From NCBI RefSeq assembly GCF_900155885.1, contig NZ_FTMB01000001.1, positions 1 to 64,000 on the forward strand: a stretch of DNA of 64,000 nt, given 5' to 3'. The notes below the pieces were generated by a model that saw nothing but the letters and a program-made list of their open reading frames with translations, ran no database searches and was not told the origin of the DNA. The translations under genes were made by a program, and so were the position numbers. This stretch comes from Rhizobium sp. RU20A (lineage in GTDB: Bacteria > Pseudomonadota > Alphaproteobacteria > Rhizobiales > Rhizobiaceae). This document shows positions 28,805 to 37,370 of this stretch, piece after piece (positions within the stretch are counted from its first letter, which is position 1; each line of letters begins with the position of its first letter).

Positions 28805-30403
28805 ATGCTCACTGACAATTTCCGGCCGCAGAGTTTCAACGGCGTCGATGACATCGTCATCGTCGGCGGTGGTCTCGCGGGCCTGTTCTGCGCGCTGAAG
28901 CTCGCGCCGCGGCCGGTGACCGTGCTGGCTGCCGCGCCGATCGGGTTTGGCACCTCCTCCGCCTGGGCACAGGGCGGCATCGCGGCTGCGATGGGGCCGG
29001 GCGATACGGTCGAGAAGCACGTTGCCGATACGATCGCGGCCGGTGCCGGCATTGTCGACGAAAAGGTCACGCGCCTCATGGTCTCCGAGGCCGCCGATCG
29101 CATCCATGATCTTTTAGGCTATGGCGTTCCCTTCGACCGTGATCTGGAAGGCAAGCTGATCCTCTCGCGCGAGGCGGCCCATTCCGAGCGCCGCATCGTG
29201 CGCGTCAAGGGCGACATGGCCGGCAAGGCCATCATGGAGGCGCTGATCGCCTCGGTGCGCGCGACGCCCTCGATCCGCGTTCTGGAAGGTTATGTGGTCG
29301 AGGAACTGATCCGCGAGGGCCGCTTCATCGCCGGTGTCGTCGCCCGTCCGGATGCCGGCCAGTCGAAGAAGCGTGCCATCTTTCCGGCCCGCGCCGTGGT
29401 TCTGTGCTCGGGCGGCGTCGGGCACCTCTATTCCGTCACCACCAACCCCTGGGAAGCCTGCGGCCAGGGGGTGGGCATGGCGGCGCGCATCGGCGCCATC
29501 GTGGCCGATCCCGAATTCGTGCAGTTCCACCCGACCGCCCTCGATATCGGCCGCGATCCGGCGCCGCTCGCCACCGAAGCCCTGCGCGGCGAGGGGGCGA
29601 CGCTGGTGGACAGGAATGGCCACCGCTTCATGCCGGATATCCACCCCGATGCCGAGCTCGCCCCCCGCGACATCGTCTCGCGCGGCGTTTTCGCCGCGAT
29701 CGAGGCCGGGAAGGGCGCCTTCCTCGATTGCACGCAGGCGCTCGGCGAGCGCTTCCCCGAGGCCTTCCCGACCGTCTATGCCTCCTGCATCGGCGCCGGG
29801 ATCGACCCGGTGACCCAGCCCATCCCCGTCGCGCCGGCCGTGCATTACCATATGGGCGGCGTCCTGACGGATGCGGAAGGCCGCACCTCCATTGACGGCC
29901 TCTGGGCCGCCGGCGAAGTCGCCTCCACCGGCGTGCACGGCGCCAATCGCCTCGCTTCGAACTCGCTGCTCGAAGCCGTCGTTTTCGCCGCGCGCATTGC
30001 CGAGAGCATCAAGGGCAGCATGCCCGCCGCCAAGCTCGTCGGCTGGGGCAACACCGAGGGCGAAAGCGACGATCCCGTGACGCTCGCCGACAGCCCGCAA
30101 CTGAAGGCCCTGCGCCGCCTGATGACCGATACTGTCGGCGTCGTGAGGAGCGGGGAGGGTCTCTCTCTTGCCATCCGGCGCATCGCGGAGCTGGAGCGCG
30201 AGAACACCCGCTTGCGCTTCACCAACATCGTCACGACGGCCAAGCTCATCGCCGCCGCCGCCTGGGCGCGCAGCGAAAGCCGCGGCGGCCACTATCGTTC
30301 GGATCATCCGGTTGCCGATCCCGCCTTCCGGCACCGCACCTACATGACGCTGGACGAGGCGAACGGCATCATTGCCGAACGTGCCGAAACCGCTGCCGCC
30401 TGA
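28805..30403 (+). CDS. nadB: L-aspartate oxidase
   Basis: 532 residues. NadB oxidises L-aspartate to iminoaspartate with FAD. The Rossmann motif is [19 protein letters not shown] near the N-terminus, followed by the family segments [25 protein letters not shown] and [16 protein letters not shown]. The start has GAAGGAAAG upstream. The TGA stop is 10 bases from the nadC start, whose ribosome site overlaps the nadB stop. Confidence 0.96.
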   Translation: MLTDNFRPQSFNGVDDIVIVGGGLAGLFCALKLAPRPVTVLAAAPIGFGTSSAWAQGGIAAAMGPGDTVEKHVADTIAAGAGIVDEKVTRLMVSEAADRIHDLLGYGVPFDRDLEGKLILSREAAHSERRIVRVKGDMAGKAIMEALIASVRATPSIRVLEGYVVEELIREGRFIAGVVARPDAGQSKKRAIFPARAVVLCSGGVGHLYSVTTNPWEACGQGVGMAARIGAIVADPEFVQFHPTALDIGRDPAPLATEALRGEGATLVDRNGHRFMPDIHPDAELAPRDIVSRGVFAAIEAGKGAFLDCTQALGERFPEAFPTVYASCIGAGIDPVTQPIPVAPAVHYHMGGVLTDAEGRTSIDGLWAAGEVASTGVHGANRLASNSLLEAVVFAARIAESIKGSMPAAKLVGWGNTEGESDDPVTLADSPQLKALRRLMTDTVGVVRSGEGLSLAIRRIAELERENTRLRFTNIVTTAKLIAAAAWARSESRGGHYRSDHPVADPAFRHRTYMTLDEANGIIAERAETAAA

Positions 30404-30413
30404 GGAACCCTCC

Positions 30414-31328
30414 ATGTCCGCCCATCCCGCATCCCTCCCGCCTTTTCTGCCGGCCCTGCTGGTGGAGGCGCAGGTCCGCGCCGCCCTCCAGGAAGATCTC
30501 GGCCGCGCCGGCGATATCACCACCGCGGCAACGATCGGGCCGGACAAGCACGCGACGGCTGAACTCAACGCACGCGACGCCGGCGTCGTTGCCGGCCTTG
30601 TCCCGGCCGGGCTTGCTTTCCGCCTCGTCGATCCCGACCTCGTCTTCGAGCCGCTGGTGGAGGAGGGCGCGCGCGTTGCCGCCGGAACGCCCGTTGCACG
30701 CGTCTCGGGCCCGGCCCGCGGCCTCTTGTCGGGCGAGCGCGTGGCGCTGAACTATCTCATGCACCTCTCGGGCGTCGCCACCTACACGGCCCGTTTTGCC
30801 GATGCCATCGCCCACACCCATGCCCGCGTCACCTGCACCCGCAAGACGCTGCCGGGCCTCAGGGCGCTCGAAAAATACGCCGTCCGCCTCGGCGGCGGCT
30901 CCAGCCACCGCTACGGACTGGATGATGCCGTGCTCATCAAGGACAATCACATTGCCGTCTGCGGCAGCGTCGCCGGTGCCGTCATGGCCGCGCGCGCCTA
31001 TTGCGGCCATCTGGTCCGTGTCGAGGTCGAGGTGGACAGCCTCGACCAGATGCGCGAGGCGCTGACCGCCGCGCCGGATGTCATTCTTCTCGACAATATG
31101 GGCGCGGACAGGCTGGCGGAGGCCGTCGCCATCAACCGCGCCGACAGCGGCCTGACGGAGGAGGCCTACCGGCACGATGTCCGACGCACGCAGCTCGAGG
31201 CCTCCGGCAATGTGACGATCGCGACCATCGCCGCATTGGCCGAATCAGGCGTCGATTACATCTCGACTTCGAAGATCACCATGGCCGCACCGACGCTGGA
31301 TATCGGGCTGGATATCACCATCAGCTGA
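30414..31328 (+). CDS. nadC: Nicotinate-nucleotide pyrophosphorylase (carboxylating)
   Basis: 304 residues. NadC converts quinolinate and PRPP to nicotinate mononucleotide, completing the de novo route made by the upstream nadA and nadB. Conserved pieces are ALQEDLGRAGDITTAATI, NYLMHLSGVATYT, TRKTLPGLRALEKYAVRLGG, HRYGLDDAVLIKDNH and VEVEVDSLDQ. TGAGGAAC overlapping the nadB stop is its ribosome site. Confidence 0.96.
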   Translation: MSAHPASLPPFLPALLVEAQVRAALQEDLGRAGDITTAATIGPDKHATAELNARDAGVVAGLVPAGLAFRLVDPDLVFEPLVEEGARVAAGTPVARVSGPARGLLSGERVALNYLMHLSGVATYTARFADAIAHTHARVTCTRKTLPGLRALEKYAVRLGGGSSHRYGLDDAVLIKDNHIAVCGSVAGAVMAARAYCGHLVRVEVEVDSLDQMREALTAAPDVILLDNMGADRLAEAVAINRADSGLTEEAYRHDVRRTQLEASGNVTIATIAALAESGVDYISTSKITMAAPTLDIGLDITIS

Positions 31329-31511
31329 GCCCTGGTGCGACCGGCTTTCCAATCCCCCAGACGCTCGCGGAAGCGAGACGTTAACTGGCGCGCGCTACAT
31401 CTGTTCGGCACGAGTGAGCAACCGCCGTTGCAGCCGAAAGCGGTGACGCCGGAAGCAGGGCCCGTCGCGATGAAATCCGGTCTCATCCGTGCGGGCGGTG
31501 TGGAGCGTGGC

Positions 31512-33347
31512 ATGGCGGCAGACGAATCGTCGGTAACAGAGGGTGGCGCCGGCATTCCGGCGGGTAAGCCCGCTGGCCTGCGCGCGCTCGCGCTCTTCCT
31601 GCTCGTGGCCGCTGTTTTCATGGCGCTGTATGTCATGATCGTCGGTGGCAACGCTGTCGACGTCGATGACCGGCTGCGTGCGGTGCAGATCCACCAGCTC
31701 CTTCAGGGAAAGGGCTGGTATGATCTGACCCTGTCCGGCATCGCCATGCCCGAACCCTATGTGTCGCCGTGGTCACGGCTGGTCGATGCGCCCTATGTGG
31801 CGATCGCCGGGCTTCTGTCGTGGGCAATCCCGCGGGAGGACGCGCTGCATCTCGCCTTCCTCGTCTTTCCGCCTTTTCTCTTGCTGGTCTTCGCAGCCCT
31901 TGCCGTGGCGACCATGGTTCGTCTGGCGCCTCAGCGCCTGCCGCTGAGTCTGCCCGGCGTTTTGTTCGCCGCGCTGGTCATGAACCGCGCGCTGTTCGAA
32001 TTCATGCCCCTGCGCATCGATCATCACGGCATGCAACTGTTGGCGCTCGCTGCCCTGGCTTTCGGAACCATGCTCTGGTCCTCGCGCGGTGCGATGCTGA
32101 TGGCCGGCGCCGTCGTTCTGTCCGTGACAGTGGGCCTCGAAGGCCTGCCAATCATAGCCGTGCTCTGGGCTGGCGTCGCATTGGCCTGGGTCTTCCACCA
32201 GCCGGGTGCTGATCGCGTCTTTCTGACCTTTTCGCTCAGCCTCACCGTGCTCGCGCCGCTCGTCACGCTCCTCGTTGCAGGACCGCGCGGGCTCACCACC
32301 GTTGAGACGGATATTTTTTCGGCGCCCTATGTCACGCTCTTCACCGTCTTCGCCTTTCTGTCTGTGGTCGCGGCAAAGGCGATGAGCGCCAGCAGGGGAG
32401 TCGCAGGCCGCCTTGCAGCGCTTGCGTTTGCTGGCGTCGTTTCGATCGCGATCGTCCTGTCGACCATGCCGGCAGTTCTCACCGGCCCCTTTGCGATGAT
32501 CGACTCCGTCTCCCGCAGCCTCTGGCTGAACCGGATTCCGCAGGAAAATTCGATCCTTCTTCTCGTCGCCATCGGCCAGTGGCCGCGCCTGATCCCCCTT
32601 GCGATCGAGGCTTCCCTGATCGTCTTTGCGGCGGCGACGTGTCTCTCGAAGGTGCGCAGCGGGCGGGTCGCGCCTCTCCTCGTCCTGGCCATGGGCATTG
32701 CGGCCTTTTGCTGCAATCTGGTCGCGTTTCGCTTTCTGCCCTTTCCGGCCATGCTGCTCTCGCTTTTCCTGCCGGGTCTTTTGACGCGCCTTCTCGCAGC
32801 AACAGCGGGCCGCCGCAGACAACTGGCTGCCGCCACCCTGCTGACGGCCACCGGTTCGGCAGGCCTCCTTTTCGCGACTGCAAAGCTGCTTCCCCTCGAC
32901 CGTAGTGCCATGACCTTGCAGGGGCCGGATTATCTGACGCTCGACACCTGTTCGCCCGCCGACAAAGCCGCCTTCGCCAGCCTTCCGGCGGGTCGTTACC
33001 TCAGCACGCCGCCGGTCAGTCTCAAGATGTTGGAGGGCGCTCCCTCCGGTGCTGTCGCCAGCGCCCTGCATTTCCATCGGGGCGCACCGGCAATGCGCCG
33101 CCTGTTCGATGCCCTCTATTTCCAGGAACCTGCCGCGCGCCGTGCGGCGCTGGCACCCTTCGACTATGTGGTGTTGTGTGCCTATCCGCCGGCGCGGATT
33201 GCCGCCTACGAGGGTCCGCCGTCCTCGGCCTTCGCATCCCTGATCGCAGGGCGCCCGGTGCCGGGCCTGGAACCCGTTCTCCTGCCGCTGCCGGCAGCAC
33301 AGGATACTTCCCTGCGCCTCTACCGCATCGATCACGACCGTCTGTGA
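31512..33347 (+). CDS. Polytopic membrane protein, GT-C/STT3-like
   Basis: 611 residues from ATG 31512 (GGAG six bases upstream); ATG 31470 is an alternative. One N-terminal helix is followed by a short loop with the acidic motif VDDRLRAVQIH (Asp52-Asp53) and SPWSRLVDAP (87-92), then about eleven more hydrophobic segments and a soluble C-terminal domain (about 430-611). RIDHHGMQL lies near 168-174. An acidic motif in the first external loop plus later WSRL-D and DHH motifs resembles GT-C membrane glycosyltransferases of the STT3/PglB kind, but this is a remote resemblance. It follows nadC by 183 bases and is probably unrelated to NAD synthesis. Confidence 0.7.
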   Translation: MAADESSVTEGGAGIPAGKPAGLRALALFLLVAAVFMALYVMIVGGNAVDVDDRLRAVQIHQLLQGKGWYDLTLSGIAMPEPYVSPWSRLVDAPYVAIAGLLSWAIPREDALHLAFLVFPPFLLLVFAALAVATMVRLAPQRLPLSLPGVLFAALVMNRALFEFMPLRIDHHGMQLLALAALAFGTMLWSSRGAMLMAGAVVLSVTVGLEGLPIIAVLWAGVALAWVFHQPGADRVFLTFSLSLTVLAPLVTLLVAGPRGLTTVETDIFSAPYVTLFTVFAFLSVVAAKAMSASRGVAGRLAALAFAGVVSIAIVLSTMPAVLTGPFAMIDSVSRSLWLNRIPQENSILLLVAIGQWPRLIPLAIEASLIVFAAATCLSKVRSGRVAPLLVLAMGIAAFCCNLVAFRFLPFPAMLLSLFLPGLLTRLLAATAGRRRQLAAATLLTATGSAGLLFATAKLLPLDRSAMTLQGPDYLTLDTCSPADKAAFASLPAGRYLSTPPVSLKMLEGAPSGAVASALHFHRGAPAMRRLFDALYFQEPAARRAALAPFDYVVLCAYPPARIAAYEGPPSSAFASLIAGRPVPGLEPVLLPLPAAQDTSLRLYRIDHDRL

Positions 33348-33481
33348 CACGAGAGATCAGCGATCGCATCCGACGTGATGGACCTGTCGATGACCTTCGG
33401 TAGGCACAGTGCTTTATCGTCAGCCTGTCCGTTGCCGGAAAGCGGCGCCCCGTCAACCGCAGCACACGTGAAGACTGAGGC

Positions 33482-34441
33482 TCACCGACCGCCGAGCTTC
33501 AGTCCCGCAGACGGGCGTTCGGCGAGAACCTGGCGGCGGAAGCGGAAGAGTGCGGCGGGGCGTCCGCCGGTCGCGACCGCCATCTCGCCGGTCGGTTCCA
33601 CAAGCTGGTTGGCCTCCACGAGCCGGCGGAAATTCTGCTTGTGCAGATGCCGGCCGGAAATGGCCTCCACCGTCGTCTGCAAAGCCGTCAGTGTGAAATC
33701 CGGCGGCATGAGTTCGAAGATGACAGGACGGTATTTGATCTTGCCGCGCAGCCGCGCGACGGCGGTGGCGAAGATGCGGCGATGGTCGTGCCGCATGGTC
33801 TGGCCAAGCGCGACCTCCGGCCGCTCCGCCACATGGCCGTCCTCGGCGGCCTCTGCGACAAGCCCGGCTTCGTAGAGCAACTCATAGCGCTCCAGCACGC
33901 GCTCCTCGTCCCAGGGCAGGTCGCTCGTGCCGAAAGCAAGGCGCACGCGGGCGGTTCGGGCCGCCGCGCGCTCGCCGGTTCCGACCTCTTTCTCCCAGCG
34001 CGACAAACCCGGCAGGATGATCTCGTCAATGAGCTTCGGCCGGCCCTGCCGCCAGTCCTCCCAGGGAAGGTAGCGATACCAGTCGCGAAAGGCCGCACCC
34101 TGCTCGGTCAGCCGACCGCTGTCTTCGGCATCGGTGCGCGTCAGGGCGAGATAGCCGACGGAGACCATGTGCTTGGCCCTTTCGCCCGGCAGGCGGTGCC
34201 GTCCCCGGTCGCCGAAGGTGTAGAGCTGCTCGATATAACCGAGCGCCAGCGCCGTCTGGCGCTCCACGCTGTCGCGCAGGCTCGTCTCGAAGGTCCGGTG
34301 CCGGCCGGGATCGAAGGGGCCGAAGGGCAGGCCGTCGCGTTGCAGCGCCCCTTCCGCGCCGACGACGAGAATAAGCGGCGAAGCACCGGTCACGGCAACG
34401 ATTGCCGCGTTCAGCCCGATCTCGACGGTCTCTGCCGTCAT
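33482..34441 (-). CDS. nadQ: NadQ-like transcriptional regulator (NUDIX-like plus winged helix)
   Basis: 319 residues starting MTAETVEIGLNAAIVAVTG. The N-terminal half is a degenerate NUDIX-like domain (LILVVGAEGALQRDGLPFGP) without a catalytic NUDIX box, and the C-terminal part (about 225-319, DFTLTALQTTVEAISGRHL to NFRRLVEANQLVEPTGE) looks like a winged helix. This is the COG4111/NadQ organisation, an alphaproteobacterial repressor of NAD synthesis genes. nadABC with a palindromic operator lies 2-7 kb away. The start overlaps the upstream phosphatase stop by four bases (ATGA), making it the last gene of a four-gene operon. Confidence 0.8.
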   Translation of the reverse strand: MTAETVEIGLNAAIVAVTGASPLILVVGAEGALQRDGLPFGPFDPGRHRTFETSLRDSVERQTALALGYIEQLYTFGDRGRHRLPGERAKHMVSVGYLALTRTDAEDSGRLTEQGAAFRDWYRYLPWEDWRQGRPKLIDEIILPGLSRWEKEVGTGERAAARTARVRLAFGTSDLPWDEERVLERYELLYEAGLVAEAAEDGHVAERPEVALGQTMRHDHRRIFATAVARLRGKIKYRPVIFELMPPDFTLTALQTTVEAISGRHLHKQNFRRLVEANQLVEPTGEMAVATGGRPAALFRFRRQVLAERPSAGLKLGGR

Positions 34442-34980
34442 GCGGCTTGCCCGGTGTCGGGGAAGGGGGAAAAGACGAAGGGCGCATTGCCGTCCGCATC
34501 CGCCCCGCGCCCGATGGCCTTCACGGCCTTGACGAGCCGGCCGCCACGCCCGAGGGCGGCATCGCCAAGCTCGACCAGCCGCGCATTCGGCGTGGCGAAG
34601 GGCGATGCGGCGCGAAGCCGAGCCGCCAGCGCCATCTCGTCCTGCTCCGGCGCCACCGTCAGCGCTGCGATCAGCGCCGCGGCGGGCGAGCGCGACACGC
34701 CCATCCAGCAATGCACCAAAAGCGGCGTCTCCCGGCTCCAGCGGCCGGTAAAATCGATGATCCGTTCGACATGGAGAGCATCGGGCGCGATCAGGCCCGG
34801 CTCGTTCTTTGCGGCAAAGCTGATGTCGTTCATGTCGATGGTCAGGTGCCGGTCGGCGGCAATCACGCCCGGCCGGTGAAAGTCCTGCCCCTTGGCCAGC
34901 AGGCTCAGCATGTCCCGCGCCCCGTGCCGGACGGCCATTTCCGCGATGCGGGCAAGCGGCGCAACGACGATCATCGGCAT
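34438..34980 (-). CDS. Protein-tyrosine phosphatase family protein
   Basis: 180 residues. The Cys-x5-Arg active site is clear in LLVHCWMGVSRSPAAAL, and a general-acid Asp candidate lies in DMNDISFAA. The fold resembles small dual-specificity-type phosphatases widespread in rhizobia; the substrate is unknown. Start ATG 34980 has GGAGG seven bases upstream (ATG 34974 is possible). It lies one base after the HD hydrolase gene and overlaps the nadQ start by four bases. Confidence 0.9.
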   Translation of the reverse strand: MPMIVVAPLARIAEMAVRHGARDMLSLLAKGQDFHRPGVIAADRHLTIDMNDISFAAKNEPGLIAPDALHVERIIDFTGRWSRETPLLVHCWMGVSRSPAAALIAALTVAPEQDEMALAARLRAASPFATPNARLVELGDAALGRGGRLVKAVKAIGRGADADGNAPFVFSPFPDTGQAA

Positions 34981-34981
34981 G

Positions 34982-35596
34982 CTAGGTCCTCCCGGCGGCG
35001 CGGCGCTCGGCCTCGATGGCATCGAACCGTGCCTGGAAGCGTGCCTGCGCTTCATGGGCGGGAACCGGGTCGAGGAACAGCATCTCGCGGGTAATGCCGC
35101 GCGGCAGGCCGAAGAACTTCTTTGCTTCCTCGTTCGAAAAGCCGGCGAGCAGCGTGGCCTCGAAATAGGCCGAGGTGCGGTCGGCCTTCTTGATCTTCGC
35201 CTTCAGCGTCTCGGGCGGGGAGGGCGGCAGGCCGAAACGCAGGTGCACCGCGCTCTCAAGCCGTTTCTCGACGGTCTTGTAGCCGCCGCCGACGATGGCC
35301 TTGAAGGGCGAGATCATGTCGCCGATGACATATTCGGGCGCATCATGCAGCAGGGCGATCAGGCATTCGTCCGGCCCGCATTTGTTCTGGCGGCGGAAGA
35401 TCTCCTCGACGCACAGGCTGTGCTGCGCGACGGAAAACGCATGATCGCCAAAGGTCTGTCCGTTCCAGCGGGCCACGCGCGCCAGACCATGGGCAATGTC
35501 GGAGACTTCGATGTCGAGCGGAGAAGGATCGAGGAGGTCGAGACGCCGGCCGGATAACATGCGCTGCCAGGCCCGCGCCGTGAACGGCGCCTCCAT
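34982..35596 (-). CDS. HD-family hydrolase (YfbR-like)
   Basis: 204 residues from ATG 35596, which overlaps the ygfZ stop (ATGA). A longer upstream frame is the shadow of ygfZ. The HD site is visible: His in VAQHSLCVEEI, His-Asp in IALLHDAPEYVIGDM, and a late Asp in KIKKADRTSAYFEA. The spacing and EYVIGDM resemble YfbR-type 5'-deoxynucleotidases, so a nucleotide monophosphate substrate is plausible. It is flanked by ygfZ and the tyrosine phosphatase in one tight operon. Confidence 0.88.
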   Translation of the reverse strand: MEAPFTARAWQRMLSGRRLDLLDPSPLDIEVSDIAHGLARVARWNGQTFGDHAFSVAQHSLCVEEIFRRQNKCGPDECLIALLHDAPEYVIGDMISPFKAIVGGGYKTVEKRLESAVHLRFGLPPSPPETLKAKIKKADRTSAYFEATLLAGFSNEEAKKFFGLPRGITREMLFLDPVPAHEAQARFQARFDAIEAERRAAGRT

Positions 35597-36471
35597 CACG
35601 ATGCGTCCGTCCCGGCCGAATCGGGGGCAGGGAACGAAAGACCCGTCCAGGCCGGCAGGCTGACGGTGACGGGCACGTCGCCCGCCAGAACCGGCAGGCC
35701 GTCCGCCACCGCCTCGGCAACCTTGTCGATGCGCAGGATGGCGAGGGCGCTCTGCCCCGCCACGGTGCCAAGCGTGCCGAGCGGCTTGCCGCCCGCCGTC
35801 ACAGGCGTTCCCGTGTCCGGCAGCGGCGCTTCGCCGGAGACAATCACCACCCGCCGACGCGCGGTCGAGCGGTGCTGCATGCGCGAGACGACCTCCTGGC
35901 CGACATAGCATCCCTTGCGGAAGGAAAGCCCGCCATTGCGGTCGAGCAGCACATCGTGCGGGAAAGCGTCGGAGAGCGCATAGTCCCGGCCTGCCCGCGC
36001 AATGCCGGCCTTGATGTGCAGCGCATCGAGCGCCTCGCCATCCTCGATGATGCTGGCGTGGTCCTCGATCGCTTCGGCGGAGGAACCATAGGCGCGCCAG
36101 AGGGTAACACCGGCACGGCGGAACCGTCCGTCGGTCACCGCGCCCTGCGGCGCCGGCACATCCTCGCCCAGCACCACCGGGGTCGGTTCCGGCAGGGACA
36201 GCGTCACGGCGGCGCGCAGCTTGTAGAGGGTCAGCCGTTTGGCGAGCGCCTCCGCTTCGCTGGTCGCGACATCGATCGACAAGCCCTCGCCGGTGCGGAA
36301 AAGGACGAAGTCGAAAAGGATCTTGCCCTGCGGGGTCAAAAGCGCCCCCGCCTCGGCGACACCCGGCTCCAGTCCATCCACATCCGTGGTGACGAGGCCG
36401 TGCAGAAAGCCGGTGGCATCGGCGCCGTGGATGGTGATGACGGAACGGTCGGGGAGGGAAAAGAGCGGCAT
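35596..36471 (-). CDS. ygfZ: Folate-binding protein YgfZ
   Basis: 291 residues of the aminomethyltransferase-fold YgfZ/IBA57 family, which uses tetrahydrofolate to help assemble or repair iron-sulfur enzymes. The diagnostic KGCYVGQEVVSRMQHR motif is present near 190-205. The N-terminus reads MPLFSLPDRSVITIHGADAT and GFLHGLVTTDV. It is first in the operon ygfZ - HD - phosphatase - nadQ. An iron-sulfur link to NAD synthesis is plausible because NadA is a 4Fe-4S enzyme, but that is inference. Confidence 0.93.
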   Translation of the reverse strand: MPLFSLPDRSVITIHGADATGFLHGLVTTDVDGLEPGVAEAGALLTPQGKILFDFVLFRTGEGLSIDVATSEAEALAKRLTLYKLRAAVTLSLPEPTPVVLGEDVPAPQGAVTDGRFRRAGVTLWRAYGSSAEAIEDHASIIEDGEALDALHIKAGIARAGRDYALSDAFPHDVLLDRNGGLSFRKGCYVGQEVVSRMQHRSTARRRVVIVSGEAPLPDTGTPVTAGGKPLGTLGTVAGQSALAILRIDKVAEAVADGLPVLAGDVPVTVSLPAWTGLSFPAPDSAGTDAS

Positions 36472-36553
36472 GGCAAAACCTTCGAGCGTTATCCCGAACA
36501 GGTAGGATCATTGCGCTCGTCCCGCAAGACGAAAGCGCGGCGGGTTGAAAGCA

Positions 36554-36590
36554 CGACGGCCCGGAAATCGGTTTGATCTCCGGGCCGTCG
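36554..36590 (-). terminator. Strong hairpin at the 3' end of the chemotaxis-receptor remnant
   Basis: Perfect 12-bp stem CGACGGCCCGGA (36554-36565) / TCCGGGCCGTCG (36579-36590); the loop can extend the pairing by three more base pairs. On the minus strand it follows the stop codon of the broken receptor gene by about 43 bases, with only a short TGCTTTC after it. Likely the original terminator of that gene, lying just upstream of ygfZ. Confidence 0.6.
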
Positions 36591-36632
36591 CCATCATGTC
36601 AGTCTCGCTGCCAGCAGCCGGCAGCGCCCGCC

Positions 36633-37040
36633 TCAGGCCGCGTAGCGGCTCGTGCCCGAGCGAGTAGAAGCGGTGCCGTTGTCAACCGCCGACGCGAGTT
36701 GGAACTGCGCCGTCAATTCGCGAAGGCGCGCGCTTTCCACAGCCAGCGAAGCGCCGGCCGCATTGGTCTTCTCCACCATGGCGGCGTTCTGCTACGTCAC
36801 CTGGTCATCTGGTTGACGGCCGTGTTGACCTCTGCAAGGCCGGTCGACTGTTCGCGCGAGGACGTGGCAATGGCATCCATGTGCTGGTTTAAGGTGACGA
36901 TGAAGGCTTCGATGGTCTTCAGCGCCACGCCAGTCTGCTCCACGAGAGCAACGCCGCTCTCACTTCGACCGAGGAGTTGCGGATGAGATCCTTGATCTCC
37001 TTGGCCGCCATCCGTGCGGTTCGACGCGACCCCCGTTGCG
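36633..37040 (-). pseudogene. Methyl-accepting chemotaxis protein, decayed C-terminal remnant
   Basis: Read on the minus strand and corrected for frame, it gives MAAKEIKDLIRNSS, GVALVEQTGVALKTIEAF, IATSSREQSTGLAEVNTAV, then QNAAMVEKTNAAGASLAVES and a tail ending TSRYAA. This is the end of a receptor signalling domain. It is broken by a one-base loss near 36960, another near 36806, and an in-frame TAG (CAG to TAG) at 36792-36794. The 5' part, including the ligand and membrane regions, is absent: similarity fades upstream of about 37012. A dead fragment. Confidence 0.85.
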
Positions 37041-37370
37041 CCCACTGGCCCCCACCAAGGACCGACACGATGCAGTAGATCGTCACTTTAGTAGGAATGA
37101 CTGTAGGAAGTTAATTTTTGATTGCGTGAAAACTCACCTGGACGAATCGCTTGCGCCGCCGTTACTTGCGCGAGCGAACATCGAATCTTCGGTGAAAGCC
37201 ATAAAATATCAATGGTTTGAAGACTGTCAGGAGACAGGCCGCATCGCTCCTGCCTCGAGAGCATTTCACGGGCCGAAAATGACAAATGCCGAGGAGCAGG
37301 TTGTATTTCGCCTCTGAAGCATTCAAGGCATGGGTCTGACGGGGCCGCCGGCATGGCGCCGGTCTGCTCG
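37041..37370. other. AT-richer intergenic spacer after the receptor remnant
   Basis: 330 bases of clearly lower GC than the surroundings, including ATAAAATATCAATGG near 37200. A 93-codon plus-strand frame (37036-37317) has no ribosome site, no recognisable product and unusual composition, so I do not call it. The spacer separates the decayed receptor from the next minus-strand gene and may be a scar of insertion or deletion. Confidence 0.5.

Noticed and set aside
37036-37317. 93-codon plus-strand frame in the AT-rich spacer
   Set aside because: No ribosome site, no similarity to anything known to me, and located in a probable scar; not supportable as a gene.
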